Assembly (NCBI RefSeq): GCF_025766255.1
Contig: NW_026516689.1
Span: forward strand, 1-64,000
Origin: Zychaea mexicana
Lineage: Eukaryota > Mucoromycota > Mucoromycetes > Mucorales > Lichtheimiaceae
DNA length: 64,000 nt
Reading direction: 5' to 3'
A model generated the notes under the pieces. It was not told the origin of the DNA, searched no databases, and was given only the letters and a program-made list of their open reading frames with translations. Shown here piece by piece: positions 11,891-22,693 of the stretch (positions are counted from its first letter, which is position 1; every line of letters begins with the position of its first letter). The translations under genes and the position numbers were made by a program.

Positions 11891-12979
11891 TTAAGCAAAG
11901 CTCCAAGAGATGTCGATACGACCATCGTTCAAATCAGCGAGCTCAGTGAAAGCTGCAGGGCTCAAATCGACATCACCATAGGCACAGGTTGGGCACTAAT
12001 ATACAGAGGAGGAGGATTAGCTGCATGTTCCAGCATCGAATAGAGCACGCCTTTTTCTTATTACTACTTGTGACTTTAATATACTGTACATACCGTATCA
12101 ACGATAGTGACCGTGACAGAGCCATTAGGACCAGAGATATTAAGCTTGTCACCACACTTAGGGTTGTCGTTGGGATTATCACCGTTCTCCATCTGAATTT
12201 GGTTCAATGCAGCAACGTATTCAGAGTTGCTGTTTGTCTGGCCACAGCTGCCCAAGCCGACGGTGTACCTATAGACGCAATTACATTTGGTTTTGTTAGT
12301 ACATGTACCTCTTATTGAATACAGGCCTTATGTGCAATGTTAATAGGGGGACTTACCAAGTTCCTTCACCAGAGTAATCGCCACCTCCACCGCTGCTGCT
12401 GCTGCCACTGCTACCTGTCTCTTCGGCTTCCTCGGTTGTGGTTGTGGTGGTTGTGGTGGTAGTGGTAGTCGTTGTCGTTGGCTCTGGTGCTTCGGTAGTT
12501 GTAGTAGTAGTGTGGGTAGTGGTTGGCTCGGGCTCCTCAGTAGTAGTTGTCGTGTGCGTTGTTGTTGGCTCGGGCTCCTCAGTAGTAGTTGTCGTGTGGT
12601 GCGTTGTTGGCTTGGGTTCCTCAGTAGTTGTTGTAGTGGTGTATTCAGGTTCATATTCCTTGGTCGTAGTAGTGACATCGTGTGTTTCCTTGGCTACAGG
12701 AGTAGTGGTAGTGGTAGTAGCAGGATACTCTTGTTCGTCGTTGTCATCTTGGTGATGGTGACCACGAGGCTTGTGTTCGTCGTCATCTTCGTCATCGCTC
12801 TTTTCGTTGCTATGCTTCGATCCTTCCTCGTAATAACCAGCATTACTTTGGTGACGATCGGCGCTATGGCAACGCTTACGCAACGAATTACGTTCGACAG
12901 GCAATGGAGCGGCCAAGACCATGCTTAGACACGCAAGGGCAACGATAAAAAGAGCAAGAAGGTGTTTTGAACAAGTCAT
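11891..12979 (-). CDS. Secreted Thr-rich protein with RlpA-like double-psi beta-barrel domain
   Basis: Three exons on the minus strand: 12979-12357, 12268-12094, 11995-11891, with GTAAGT/GTATGT donors and correct phase, giving 300 residues. The N-terminus (MTCSKHLLALFIVALACLSM) is a clear signal peptide, followed by a dibasic NSLRKR site suitable for Kex2-type processing. Residues about 30-90 are acidic/His-rich. Residues about 90-190 are a Thr/Glu/Pro mucin-like stalk built on a 14-residue repeat, probably O-mannosylated and wall-associated. The C-terminal ~95 residues hold YTVGLGSCGQTNSNSEYVAA, NPKCGDKL, VDTCPTCAYGDVDLSPAAF, the pattern of fungal expansin/RlpA-like DPBB proteins. The GDVDLS Asp and paired cysteines are present. 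The family is extracellular and binds or loosens polysaccharide; activity here is inferred. A longer upstream frame to 13408 is open but would bury the signal peptide, so I chose the ATG at 12979. Confidence 0.9.
12523..12598. repeat. 42-bp in-frame coding repeat in the Thr-rich stalk
   Basis: The string ending CTCCTCAGTAGTAGTTGTCG occurs in two nearly identical 42-base units (starting at about 12523 and 12565), with degenerate copies on either side. Each encodes a TTTTTEEPEPTTTH-like unit on the minus strand. Such units are prone to copy-number change. Confidence 0.75.
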
Positions 12980-15900
12980 TTTAGATATACAGAACAATTG
13001 AAGTATACAAAATAGGGAATGTGATGGGGTTTTTGTAGAGCGCAGCTCGACGTTAATAGAAAATGTTTGAGGGATTTGAGAGACAAAGAAAGAAGGAAGA
13101 ACAACAAAAAAAACTAGTTTGTCGCTGTCTTTTATATATGAAGGCGGCTTGTAAAGATTTGTAATAGGTGGTCCGGGTGCCTGCGTTGCTGCTGTTTCCA
13201 ATGTGGGCAAATTACCGAATCTCTTTTGTTTCTTTTCTGCGTAACTACGGAGCGCAGCGTTCTGTTCTATAGAACTCATAATGGACCAGCCATTGTGTGT
13301 GACAGACAACATCAGCATCATCAACAAGAGCAGCCATCTCCGTTTCAAATTGATCGCGCCCCATCGTATTTCCGCCCGTCTCTCATCTTTCGTGAACAAA
13401 CGAGACAAAAGGCTCTTATATTCTATTTCCCTTCAATGTCCTGTGTAAGTGCGTGCGTAACAATTGGGCGTCGAAATCAGTATGTATTAATACAGAGAGA
13501 ACAACAAAAAGCTTATTCGTGTATTGTATGAGAAATAAGCTTGCATCAAATTACACCCTTAAGCCTAGGCTATGCAGAATACAGACACAGGAAAAACGGA
13601 GGGTTGTGGGTCCGTTCTCCAGCGAAAAAAATTTTCGCTGTCATGACTATCATTGCGCGCATTGAGATCGTGATATAAAACCACAAGAGAAACGTGAAGA
13701 AATGGCATGGTGGCGTTTTGTCCTACCTCTCTGCGTCTTGACCATTTACTGTATTGCTATTGTTGTTGCTGTTTGTTATATTACAACCTTATTTGGAGAC
13801 AAAAGAGAACAAAAAAGGGGGTCAGGGAACCGGGCGGACCATGGCATGGTTGCACCCGATTTTCATATATGGCTAATTACCATACAACTCTATTTTTCTT
13901 GACCTTCTTTTCCTTTCATATCCGCGCTTATCGAGACTCACCCCACCACGGTCTTTTTTATTGAATGCGACATATAACGCTCGCTTGAGCTTTCTACAGA
14001 AACGAACGACGACAACAGCAACAATAACAACAGATTGAGTCGCCGGTTGGATTCTCTGTTTTGTCATACGCCATGTTTTTGATCTGGGAACCTTTCCTTT
14101 TCTCTTTAACAACCGACGATGATGATGCTTGCAGATCAATTATATTCACCACGCATGCGTGTTTTGTGGCCGTTTCCTCAAAATGGTGCACTGTGCATCC
14201 CTTTAAGCAATGTAAATGCCACGTTGCTGTATTAATGCTTCATTAACTTTATTAATCAAGCCCTCAATTCCTTTTGCTTTGACTTGGATAGAGATAATGT
14301 GGTCTTAGCGTACCATGACGCCTCGCCGATGTATTGAAAAGAGATTAGTAGACGTGGAATTAGAATTGCACTTTCATCGTCGGTTACAAAAAGCCATAAA
14401 CAAAGAATAAGCCGAGGTGGCCCCGGAGCTGATTGCGCATTTAGATCTAGGACACACGACTCTATATTCGCGTAAATTGTGTGTGTTTTCGATGATGCTT
14501 CGAAAAAAAATGAGACTGTATGAGTGGAATATACGGTCGCACACGTTCGAAACATGCACTGTATGTTCGTTATACAAACACGGGCGTTTGAAAGGAGACA
14601 CAGTACGAGGGCCTTTCTTTCTTCTAGTTCGTTTGATCAGGGTACCTATAAGCCGTCCAACATTGTTATTGTTGGGGAGGAAAGCAATTGATTGTGTAAT
14701 CCATCATGAAAAACCGCCGTCTCATGGCATCACCAACAGTCTACCCGTTGTTATCGCAACTTCACTTTATGGCATCATACACTCACAAGCGTGTGATACT
14801 TCTTGCGGTTACCATTGGGCAAATGATGGCCATGGTAATAAAAGAAGCACTGACAACACCTATATTACCACGTTATCAACCAGGCACAAAAAGCAATTAG
14901 AGTGATTATTAAGTACCACCCATCATCTCACTTGCATTACCCCTTTTTGATAAGATTGCCAGTCGTTCACGCGGAACTCGCGGGCCCGCGCTGTTCGCAA
15001 TTTTACATTTGGAAAAATTGAACGTTGCACAATGTCCGGCGAGGGCAAAACTCGGATGAGCTCTCTACGATATAATTGTTTTTTACTATATCTTTCTCAA
15101 CAACAACAACAACTGTTGAGCTTTTCCTATTACGACACCCGCTCCTTAAAATCCTGTTGCTCGCTATTACGTAGTATCCAATACGCCCAGCATCACGCAG
15201 GATTCTTTTTGGAAATGGCGGCTGAGTTTTTTCTCAGGATGGCGGTAAGGCATTCGACATCTAAAACTTGGCACGACATTTTTTCAACTTGGCGCGATGA
15301 TTGGTTTCTGACACGGATTAAAGTATACGTTATAGTCGCTGAACAACGATGTCATTTTTTTGAGCTTGGGAAGTGTTGATACGTCTATATCTAGTAAGAG
15401 TATGTTCCTTATTTATCATCAAAAAGAAGAAGCTTCAGGTATTATGACTCGTTGTCAAAACGTGAGCTACTCATGATATTGGTACATACACCATAAAAAA
15501 GCTCTTATAATCAAACTCGCTACAATTAACGAGTGTACGTAAGACTTCTGTTTCTGTGCGCCATCCTTTCTTCCACTAAAGCTACTTATTTATGCAATTT
15601 GATATTGATACGTTTAGCCTCTGGTAACGAGACAATTTCAGAGCCCTCACAAATAGATCACGATTAATATTAGCGACGTAAATCTGGGCTGATTTGTCCG
15701 CTGTCATCGGCCGAAGGAAATGGACAAATCAGATAGAGACGACGATTACACTACTGCATCAACTAGAACTTGCTGTGTACTAGATCAATCCAAACTCGGT
15801 TCCTCTTCGATGCTTCAGTACATCCATACATGCAACTTCCCCAGTAGATTCGTTGGGAGGTCTAAGAAAGAAGAGTCATCATCATCCTTCTCATCTATAC

Positions 15901-18900
15901 ACACTATGCTGGTATGCTGAATAAGACTTTGGGTCAGCTCGTTTTTTAGAATAAAATAGCACTGGTACATCATTACGAATGCCGCATAGTAAAATGATCC
16001 ACAATGACATCATAGGGATGGATTAACTTTAATCAAATTAATATACTTTTTTCTTGACTAGTGGAACAGTGTTTGGTAACTTTTTCGCGTGTCGAAACGA
16101 AGCACGGTGGTGCCTGTATATGTAAGGTGGTCTGTGCGACACGGTTTATTGCTACCAATTTTATTGGTTGCATATCCAGGGAAACAAAAGAATCGAAACG
16201 TCCACGGAAGCATGCAAGTCAACATAGGTACAATTTTCGATAATGACTCACCAGCAAAGGTAATGCCAACAGTGATCAAGTGCAATGACAGTAGGAAAAT
16301 AAAGTAAGAAGTCGATCACCCCAGGTTTAGAATGATTATAAACGCATCAAGGTACATCTTTCAGAAGAGTACAAGTGTACCCAAGCGAAATCATTATAGT
16401 CTACAAGAATGCCAGCATCCTATCAATGGGGATTGACCCTTCCTTTCCGCCTATAATTTGATATGACTGTAACTCTTTCTTCTCGTCATTCTTCTTATAA
16501 AAGATTATTTCTTGTGGAAACTTCTAGCCTTATGTTGAAGTGTGAAAACAATGTCATCGATTCATTTCTTCACGATGTACGCGTGTGTCTCCTGCGTGTA
16601 CGTGTGAATCGTACAGCTGACATGCAAAGAGCTCTACAAACACGACAACGAATAGCATAATATGGTCTATAAAATTGGGAATCTAACTTCAACACCTGCT
16701 ATACGGTATATCATGACGACATCGTTTTATTTAGATTCGCTAATGCATGAATAGTTTATATATACATCAAGCGAAACTGTTAATTTAGATATGCACCCCG
16801 CTTCATAAATGGCTATAGATGTATGTATATAGCTCAATTATCATTATAAAAAAGTCTCTTTCTTGAAGTTATGATTTGCGCGTTTTACGACGAAAAACTT
16901 CCAAGATTTGATTCAAGAATTAGTGTCGAAGGACATTGTTCACTCGTGGATGCAAAGACGTGTAAATACTTGCAATTTCTTCCAAAAAAAATGCATACAT
17001 TGATCAGAATACAGTAAATTTTGGTTCAAGAAGTCGTTGACATTCTCTGTTTTTAAACTGGTGAAAATAAAAACAACGCGTGATACACCGGTTAGATAAA
17101 AACATGCCTGTTTAAGTGATATTATAAGAATAATCCCTAGCACAGATATCAAACACGATATCCACTGTTCACCCTGTGTCGTACCGACTAAATCTTTAAG
17201 CTCTGATATTCCCATTGTACTGTCTGCATATCACCTGTTCGATTTTTTTTGCTTCGCTGAAAAGCGCAGCGAGACGTACACTCCATCTATTAAGCACCTC
17301 ACTTTTAGTTTTCTCCCTCCTATTCTTCTAGCAATTTGTTTCGTGTTTGTTGACATTTTTGGTTACATAGAAACTTCTAACAATAGCCGATAGCCATATG
17401 ATTATTCTCATTACATTTGCTTGACTTCATTTCTTGAAATATCGGAATGTAGTATATCTTGCGTTTCGGCATCTACAAGATAGATCCTCTCTGAACATTT
17501 CTACTTCAAGAAGCCAGCAAATACATATATTACCGTAAAAACTTCATTCAGCACGTGTAAATAATTTGTATGATGTTTATTTATACGCTCACATTGATGC
17601 TATGTCTTCACATACTGTACAGGACGTCTTGTCTTTTTGCCGCCTACCCCTTCAGACCTTTTTCGTCTTCGTTCCAATATACGCAGTTGAACTTTGTTTT
17701 GTATTACCATTCCATTGAGCAGAAATCAAGGAAAATTTGTCATCAAAAATTTTGCGTATGATGATTGTATTTCAGTTTTTATGATTTCTTTTTGGTATAC
17801 ATGCTGTTGATAAAGTCTTCGATATAAGAAGATTTGTCAAGAGCGTATAAGAGTAATCCCTTTTCCGATTTTGCACCAATGATTGATTTTCGGATTCGCT
17901 CATGATATTCTTGGTAAGTGAAGAATTCAGGAATAATTTTCTTGGGATCATCAATGCTTGATCTGTTGTATCTTTTGTGTATGCATACAGTAATGTGATG
18001 ATATAAGGAGGAAAAGAACAACCAATTCTTAAAGAACGAGTGCAATTTGTTTAAAGACTCCCGCCCACTGAAAGATTTCCACCGTAGTAAAGACATATCT
18101 TCACTAGGCTGACTGAGTTGGAGTCAGAGCTGGAGAGCTTCTGTTGTCCCTCTGGTCATTTTCCATAATAAATTTGCTAGCTTATTGTTATACACACTAC
18201 AACAACAAAAAACCACAAGGGATACGCTTCTGTGATCCCAGAGCAGCTTGTTACTGGTTTGATCTGTCGAAAATGCGGTTACTGTCGAACTTGGACTATT
18301 AAATCTTGAAGCAGAACAATGTCGTAAGGATATACCTATATTCTTTATTGCATAAAATACTGGGCATCTCGAGATTGCACCAATAACTACTGCTTTCTCT
18401 TCAATAGACATACATATTAGTCAAAGAAGTTTTGTAATAGTGGATGCTTTTTATTCTTATTCTTAACGCAAGTCACTACATTAAAAATACGGGCGTTCAT
18501 TATTTGGAAAGAAATCAGTAGATGTATTTGATGACGTATCAGTTGGCTTCCAAACCACAGCAACGCATCGACAACGATCTTCCTTGTGCCTCCCCGCTTG
18601 AAGACGGGTTGTAAGGCTCTATAGCATAGAGCTAATATGTCCGACAAGCGTGGACGCTGTGCTCACTGAAACAACATTTTTGATATCCGCACGTGCATCA
18701 AATTCGAAAGAATAATTATAAGCCAAAGAAAATGGGTTGTTGTACCAGCGTGTGAATGGATGCTGGCTGAAAGGCTGTTCAGGATAAAGGCGCTATGATA
18801 ATTTGCCAGCCATGCAGGATAATTGGGAGGAAACATGCATTGTCTCTGGACACGAGCACAAAAATGTCATACAGAAAATATGAGGAGAGAGGTCGCCGCA

Positions 18901-19679
18901 AATAAAGAAATTTGTGGAGAGAGAAGGGGTGACAGCCATGAGCTTATTGGTGGAACCGTTCTCAGAAGAACGACTGGAAATGGAGGTGATTTGCGCCCTT
19001 GATTTGAGCGGCCGCACAGGCAGACATAGCATATTTATTACCCATCAGACACATTGCACAAAGGAGAAATGAAACGGAAGAACTCGTTTGAAAAAGAGAG
19101 AAGAGGATTGGGTTAGTTTGAAGACGATGGCTGCTGATGAGCTATCATAGTGGGTGGATGGGTGGTATCGTCCACATGGGACTCACAACGTCCTCTCTTT
19201 TGATGTGTGATGGCGTAATGGAAGGCAGAGGCAGCGCACGTGGTGCCCAGCAGCCAGCGGCATTCGATACAACGTTTGTCTTGTAGCAATAGGCAGGGTC
19301 CTGTTTCAAACGCTGGAATAAAATGAGGATTTCCCATTTTCGAAGGTTCATGACATTAGCTGTGTTTGGAAGCAGCCAACCAAATAGCTGAAGGCACGCA
19401 CGCGGGCTGATTGGCCTTGCTTCGAGCAGACGTCGACATTCTCCTTGATGGTTGGTCGGTCCGAAACCGATTTTTCGAAAACCACTCGTGCGGCAAGGAC
19501 ACACACGCACTAAACAGCACATACACACACAAAGCCATACACACCTTCTCAAACCACATCCCCCCACCAACCAACCAATCCACCCATCCGCCCCTGTTCT
19601 CTCCTCTTTTACTTTTCTTCTATTTTTCGCCTTTTCCATTTCACATATCTTTATCTCACTCTTCTATCCTTTCGAACCC
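12980..19679. other. Long gene-poor stretch between DPBB and cyclin genes
   Basis: About 6.7 kb with no gene I can support. Several short ORFs exist on both strands (for example minus 16940-17215, 17779-18096, 18124-18411, 18417-18647; plus 14417-14905, 15032-15379), but none shows a recognisable domain, a convincing splice chain or a sustained coding pattern. The last ~200 bases before 19680 are CT-rich and act as the cyclin gene's 5' leader/promoter. It may hold decayed genes or non-coding transcripts. Confidence 0.5.
13131..13139 (-). promoter_or_regulatory. Putative TATA box for the DPBB gene
   Basis: On the minus strand the sequence reads CATATATAAAAG, about 155 bases upstream of the start codon at 12979. 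This is a motif match only. Confidence 0.4.
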
Positions 19680-19691
19680 ATGTTAGCATGA
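19680..19691 (+). promoter_or_regulatory. Four-codon uORF overlapping the cyclin start codon
   Basis: ATG-TTA-GCA-TGA: its stop overlaps the main ATG (19688) as ATGA. The -3 base of the uORF is C (weak), and that of the main ATG is A (strong). A start-stop overlap allows leaky scanning or termination-reinitiation; this is inferred. Confidence 0.5.
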
Positions 19692-20787
19692 ACGTCGCAG
19701 AGTTTCCAGTCTCCACTCTGCTTAGCATGGTTGCCAACTTGCTCGAATCCCTCGTCAAAGCAAACGATCTACTTGTGCCAGACAACAGCAAGACCATCAA
19801 TATCACCGTATTTCATTCCAGAGCCGTCCCCAACATCAAAATCAACGCCTACCTTTCAAGAGTATTACAGTATACACCCTTCAACAACGAAGTCCTGCTC
19901 AGCATCTTGGTCTATTTTGACAGGATCTCAAAGCTAAGGCCAGGCAAGTTTATCGTCAACTCGCTGAACGTCCATCGACTGCTTATTGCCAGGTACCAAC
20001 AACAACAGCCCAGAATAGCTATATAGCACACAACGGTCTCCATTCGTTTACTAATATATAAACCAATCATCATCCATTAGTGTCGTTGTAGCTTCCAAAT
20101 TCACTTCAGATGTCTTTTATACGAACGCACGCTACGCCAAGGTACGACATGTTTGGTGGAAAGAAAAGAACAAAGGAAGAAAAACAAGCCTGCATACATT
20201 TACGTGCCAAGGCAGACTTCAAACTGTCGCAAAAGCTAATTTATGCACTTTCTAACTCACATTGACTGTGGATATCACAAAAATAGGTCGGCGGATTACC
20301 ACTGCTGGAGCTAAACAAGCTCGAGATGGAGTTTCTTTTTCTATGCAACTTCAATCTGCACGTACGCCTGGAAGCCATGCAAGAATATGGCGATCAGCTA
20401 CTGGCCCTCAGTCTGTGCCAGAAACAACAGCAAAAACTGGGCCTGGCGCTAGATCCAATGCCGACAGCAACAGTAGCAGCAGCGACAGCAGCAGCAAGTC
20501 GTAAACGAAAAAGGACAATAACAACAGCATCCTCTTCAGAGAACAGCATCAGCATCTTCAGTAATTACAATACAGCTTCTACTACTTCTACTACTATCAC
20601 TACTTCTACAGCATGCATCAAACAAAACAGCAATATCAACATTAACAACAGTAGCAACAATCATCGTCATCGTCATCATCCTCACTTGTCATATCATCAA
20701 CATCAAACTCATGTACATCTTCCACTCACACCTCCAACACCCCCATATACCACTACATCGCCAAGAAATATTAAGCGGCGTCGTTGA
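19688..20787 (+). CDS. Pho80/Pcl-type (Pho85) cyclin
   Basis: Exons 19688-19992, 20081-20141 and 20287-20787 (phases 2 and 0) encode 288 residues. The cyclin box is read across the splice joins: ITVFHSRAVPNIKINAYLSR, LLSILVYFDRISKL, VHRLLIASVVVASKF, YTNARYAKVGGLPLLELNKL, then EMEFLFLCNFNLHV. This is the classic order of the PHO80-like cyclin family (FHS...P.I....YL.RI, VY.DR, RFLI.....A.K, N..YA.VGG....ELN.LE..FL). Such cyclins activate the CDK Pho85 in phosphate, glycogen or cell-cycle control. The C-terminal ~110 residues are Ser/Thr/Asn/His-rich and disordered and end in a basic RNIKRRR that could serve nuclear import. I cannot say which Pcl subfamily it belongs to. A uORF overlaps its start codon. 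Confidence 0.92.
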
Positions 20788-20926
20788 TCGAGTAACACTA
20801 ATCTGTACACTTAAAAAGAAAAGCTGGGAACTTTTTTGCCGTTTGGGTTTCACACACTTTAAATGCTTTTTACTCCCTTCTTGCATGCCACTTTCGTAAC
20901 ATCTTCCAAAGAAAAGGAAAAGAGCA

Positions 20927-21436
20927 ATGCCTTCCTTCTTTAATCAGTTACTCGCTCCATTCAATCGTCGAAGGCGCAAAGTCACCACCAAAGCCGTTGA
21001 TCATAACAACAGCGACAACCACAATAACGCAAGTCGTTCAACCCCACTTTCTCCTCCTCAACCTGAGACGGCTCCAGTACTAGTATACACAACAGCGCAG
21101 CAGCAGCGACAGCAAGAACAAGCAACTGTTGTCTTTTCAGATCAACCAAGGACCAGCATTACGAGTAGTAGCAGTGTTATTGTCGAAAGTTTGGAGTTTA
21201 AAGCGTCGCAAGAGCTGGCGCTTTCACTCGACAACTGGAACGATCCGTCTGCTGTGAAGCCGTCATTCCCTGCGTTTGAATACTTGCTCCATCAACAAGA
21301 AGAAAAGGAACAAGAGCGACAAGGGCCGCGCAGATCTTTTCGGCGTTTGCCACGCCCTCTTTCGCTGTACAGGTCGAATAATAAGAAGTCACCAAAAATG
21401 GCTCGCTCAACTCCCAATCTCAAGCAGCAGCAATGA
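20927..21436 (+). CDS. Gln/Ser-rich hypothetical protein
   Basis: An uninterrupted ORF of 169 residues starts 140 bases after the cyclin stop codon. It begins MPSFFNQLLAPFNRRRRKV, has Asn/Gln/Ser-rich middle segments, one longer ordered-looking patch (SLEFKASQELALSLDNW, then FPAFEYLLHQQEEKEQ), and a basic C-terminus with ARSTPNLKQQQ. No domain is recognisable. Codon use resembles the neighbours. It could be a separate small gene or low-complexity ORF in the cyclin 3' region. The ATG follows an A-rich leader, which is acceptable for fungal initiation. Confidence 0.5.
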   Translation: MPSFFNQLLAPFNRRRRKVTTKAVDHNNSDNHNNASRSTPLSPPQPETAPVLVYTTAQQQRQQEQATVVFSDQPRTSITSSSSVIVESLEFKASQELALSLDNWNDPSAVKPSFPAFEYLLHQQEEKEQERQGPRRSFRRLPRPLSLYRSNNKKSPKMARSTPNLKQQQ

Positions 21437-21685
21437 AAAGAAGGAAAAAGCTTCTTCAACCTCCCCAGTGTTTATCGTTTGATACCTTGTATACCCCCGT
21501 TCTTAAATATCTTACTGTATTATACTTACTTACACACACTTCCTGCTACTTGTATTTTTTCATAACCGAAAGAAACACCTGATTTTAAATTCTAAATCTG
21601 AGTATTACTTGTCGTTCTTACCAAAAAAGAAATATCCCTTTTTCTGCGTTTTTTCTTGTCATTCATATAGCCTTCGCCCTGACTG

Positions 21686-22328
21686 ATGCAACGGGGATCA
21701 GCAAGACCCCAACGAACTCAAAACAACAGTAATGGCAACTCGACTGGCAGTGCGACGAGGCACCACCAACAACAGTCAAACGATGATCGACCAGCCATAA
21801 TTCGTGAAAAGGAACAAGAGCTTTGCGAACTTTCCAAAATTAAAAAGCAAAGTGAAGAACTCGTCCATTTCTTTGAAGAATTACAGCAGAACATGCACAA
21901 CCTAGCCGAAGATGTAAAAGGTACCTTTATTTTTGGGGCGTTGGCAAGAGATATAAAAGGTGTTTTATCAGTTAGTAAGCACGCACGCGTGTTGGGCACG
22001 CGTGTGTGTAGTTCGTTTGTCTTGGGTCAAACGTTCCAAGTCAACAAAAGAAATGTACACGTGCTCACACATCGACTTGTTCATAGGCACGGCAGACACC
22101 CTTACAAACTGGAATCACGTTTTCCGTATCATGGCATCAACCGAAGATGAAGACCCAGACGCGAGCCCAATGTTTGTGCGCATGCCAATGAAGGACTCCC
22201 AGGCTTCTTCGTCTTCATCAGAGTCAATATCATCATCATTGGCATCTTCTTCCTCTACTCCTCAACAGCAACAGCGTCAGCCACAACAATCACATCAGCA
22301 CCGTCTGCGGCAACGTCAACGGCAATAA
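21686..22328 (+). CDS. dad2: DASH/Dam1 complex subunit Dad2
   Basis: Exons 21686-21920 and 22087-22328, joined in phase 1 across a 166-base intron, give 158 residues. The core reads IIREKEQELCELSKIKKQSE ... LQQNMHNLAEDVKGTADTL then TNWNHVFRIMA. This is the Dad2 pattern: a coiled-coil with repeated E-L-x-x-L heptads followed by G-T-x-x-x-x-x-x-NW-x-x-V-x-x-x-MA. Dad2 is part of the ten-protein outer-kinetochore ring that couples chromosomes to microtubules in fungi. The N-terminus (residues 1-35) and the C-terminus (from about residue 110) are Gln/Ser-rich extensions beyond the usual 100-130-residue length. The conserved NW motif is created only after splicing, which supports the model. Confidence 0.88.
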
Positions 22329-22693
22329 CACCGATAGCATATTATATATATATCTTTTTATCCTTATGTAAAAATTGAGTAATGGATGTTTACATATGTA
22401 ATTTTTCTCTTTTTAAGAACTGTGAGTTGTTTTTCTTATTTTGTGTGTGGTATATACGATGTGGAGGGGTTATCTCTTGTTTTTTGTGTATGTGAAGATG
22501 TGCGGTTATCTTTTTTTAGGTTCGATGAGCAATACAACTCTTTATCGGATCAACAACATCACCCGAGTTCCATTGATGGAATGTCATGCCTATAACAGAT
22601 ATCATACTGATTTCATATGTACGTTTTTAGTTACCACGACGGACGGACACTTCATTGGTGATGGTGATACACTTCCAACCCATTCCCATCTTA
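22329..22693. other. Convergent intergenic region between dad2 and the amino-acid transporter
   Basis: AT-rich and low-complexity (TATATATAT at about 22343). The true C-terminal exon of the minus-strand transporter may extend into it, because the last codons of the transporter model are uncertain. Confidence 0.5.

Noticed and set aside
12340..12678. ORFs in other frames over the Thr-rich repeats (poly-Val, Leu/Arg/Gln-rich)
   Set aside because: Shadows of the triplet-rich DPBB coding sequence; the minus frame with signal peptide and DPBB domain is the coding one.
14417..15379. Plus-strand ORFs of 162 and 115 codons
   Set aside because: No domain, mixed composition, no supporting splice or leader features.
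17235..17280. Hairpin-like GCTTCGCTG...CAGCGAG after a T run as possible tRNA or snRNA
   Set aside because: No A/B boxes or conserved small-RNA motifs around it.
16940..18647. Chain of four minus-strand ORFs that might form one multi-exon gene
   Set aside because: No consistent splice sites joined them and no domain was recognisable; a faint resemblance of one piece to the region before the phosphorylation site of P5-ATPases was too weak to claim.
18793..19639. Minus-strand ORFs upstream of the cyclin gene
   Set aside because: Overlap the cyclin promoter/leader; composition follows CT/GT simple sequence and no family is recognisable.
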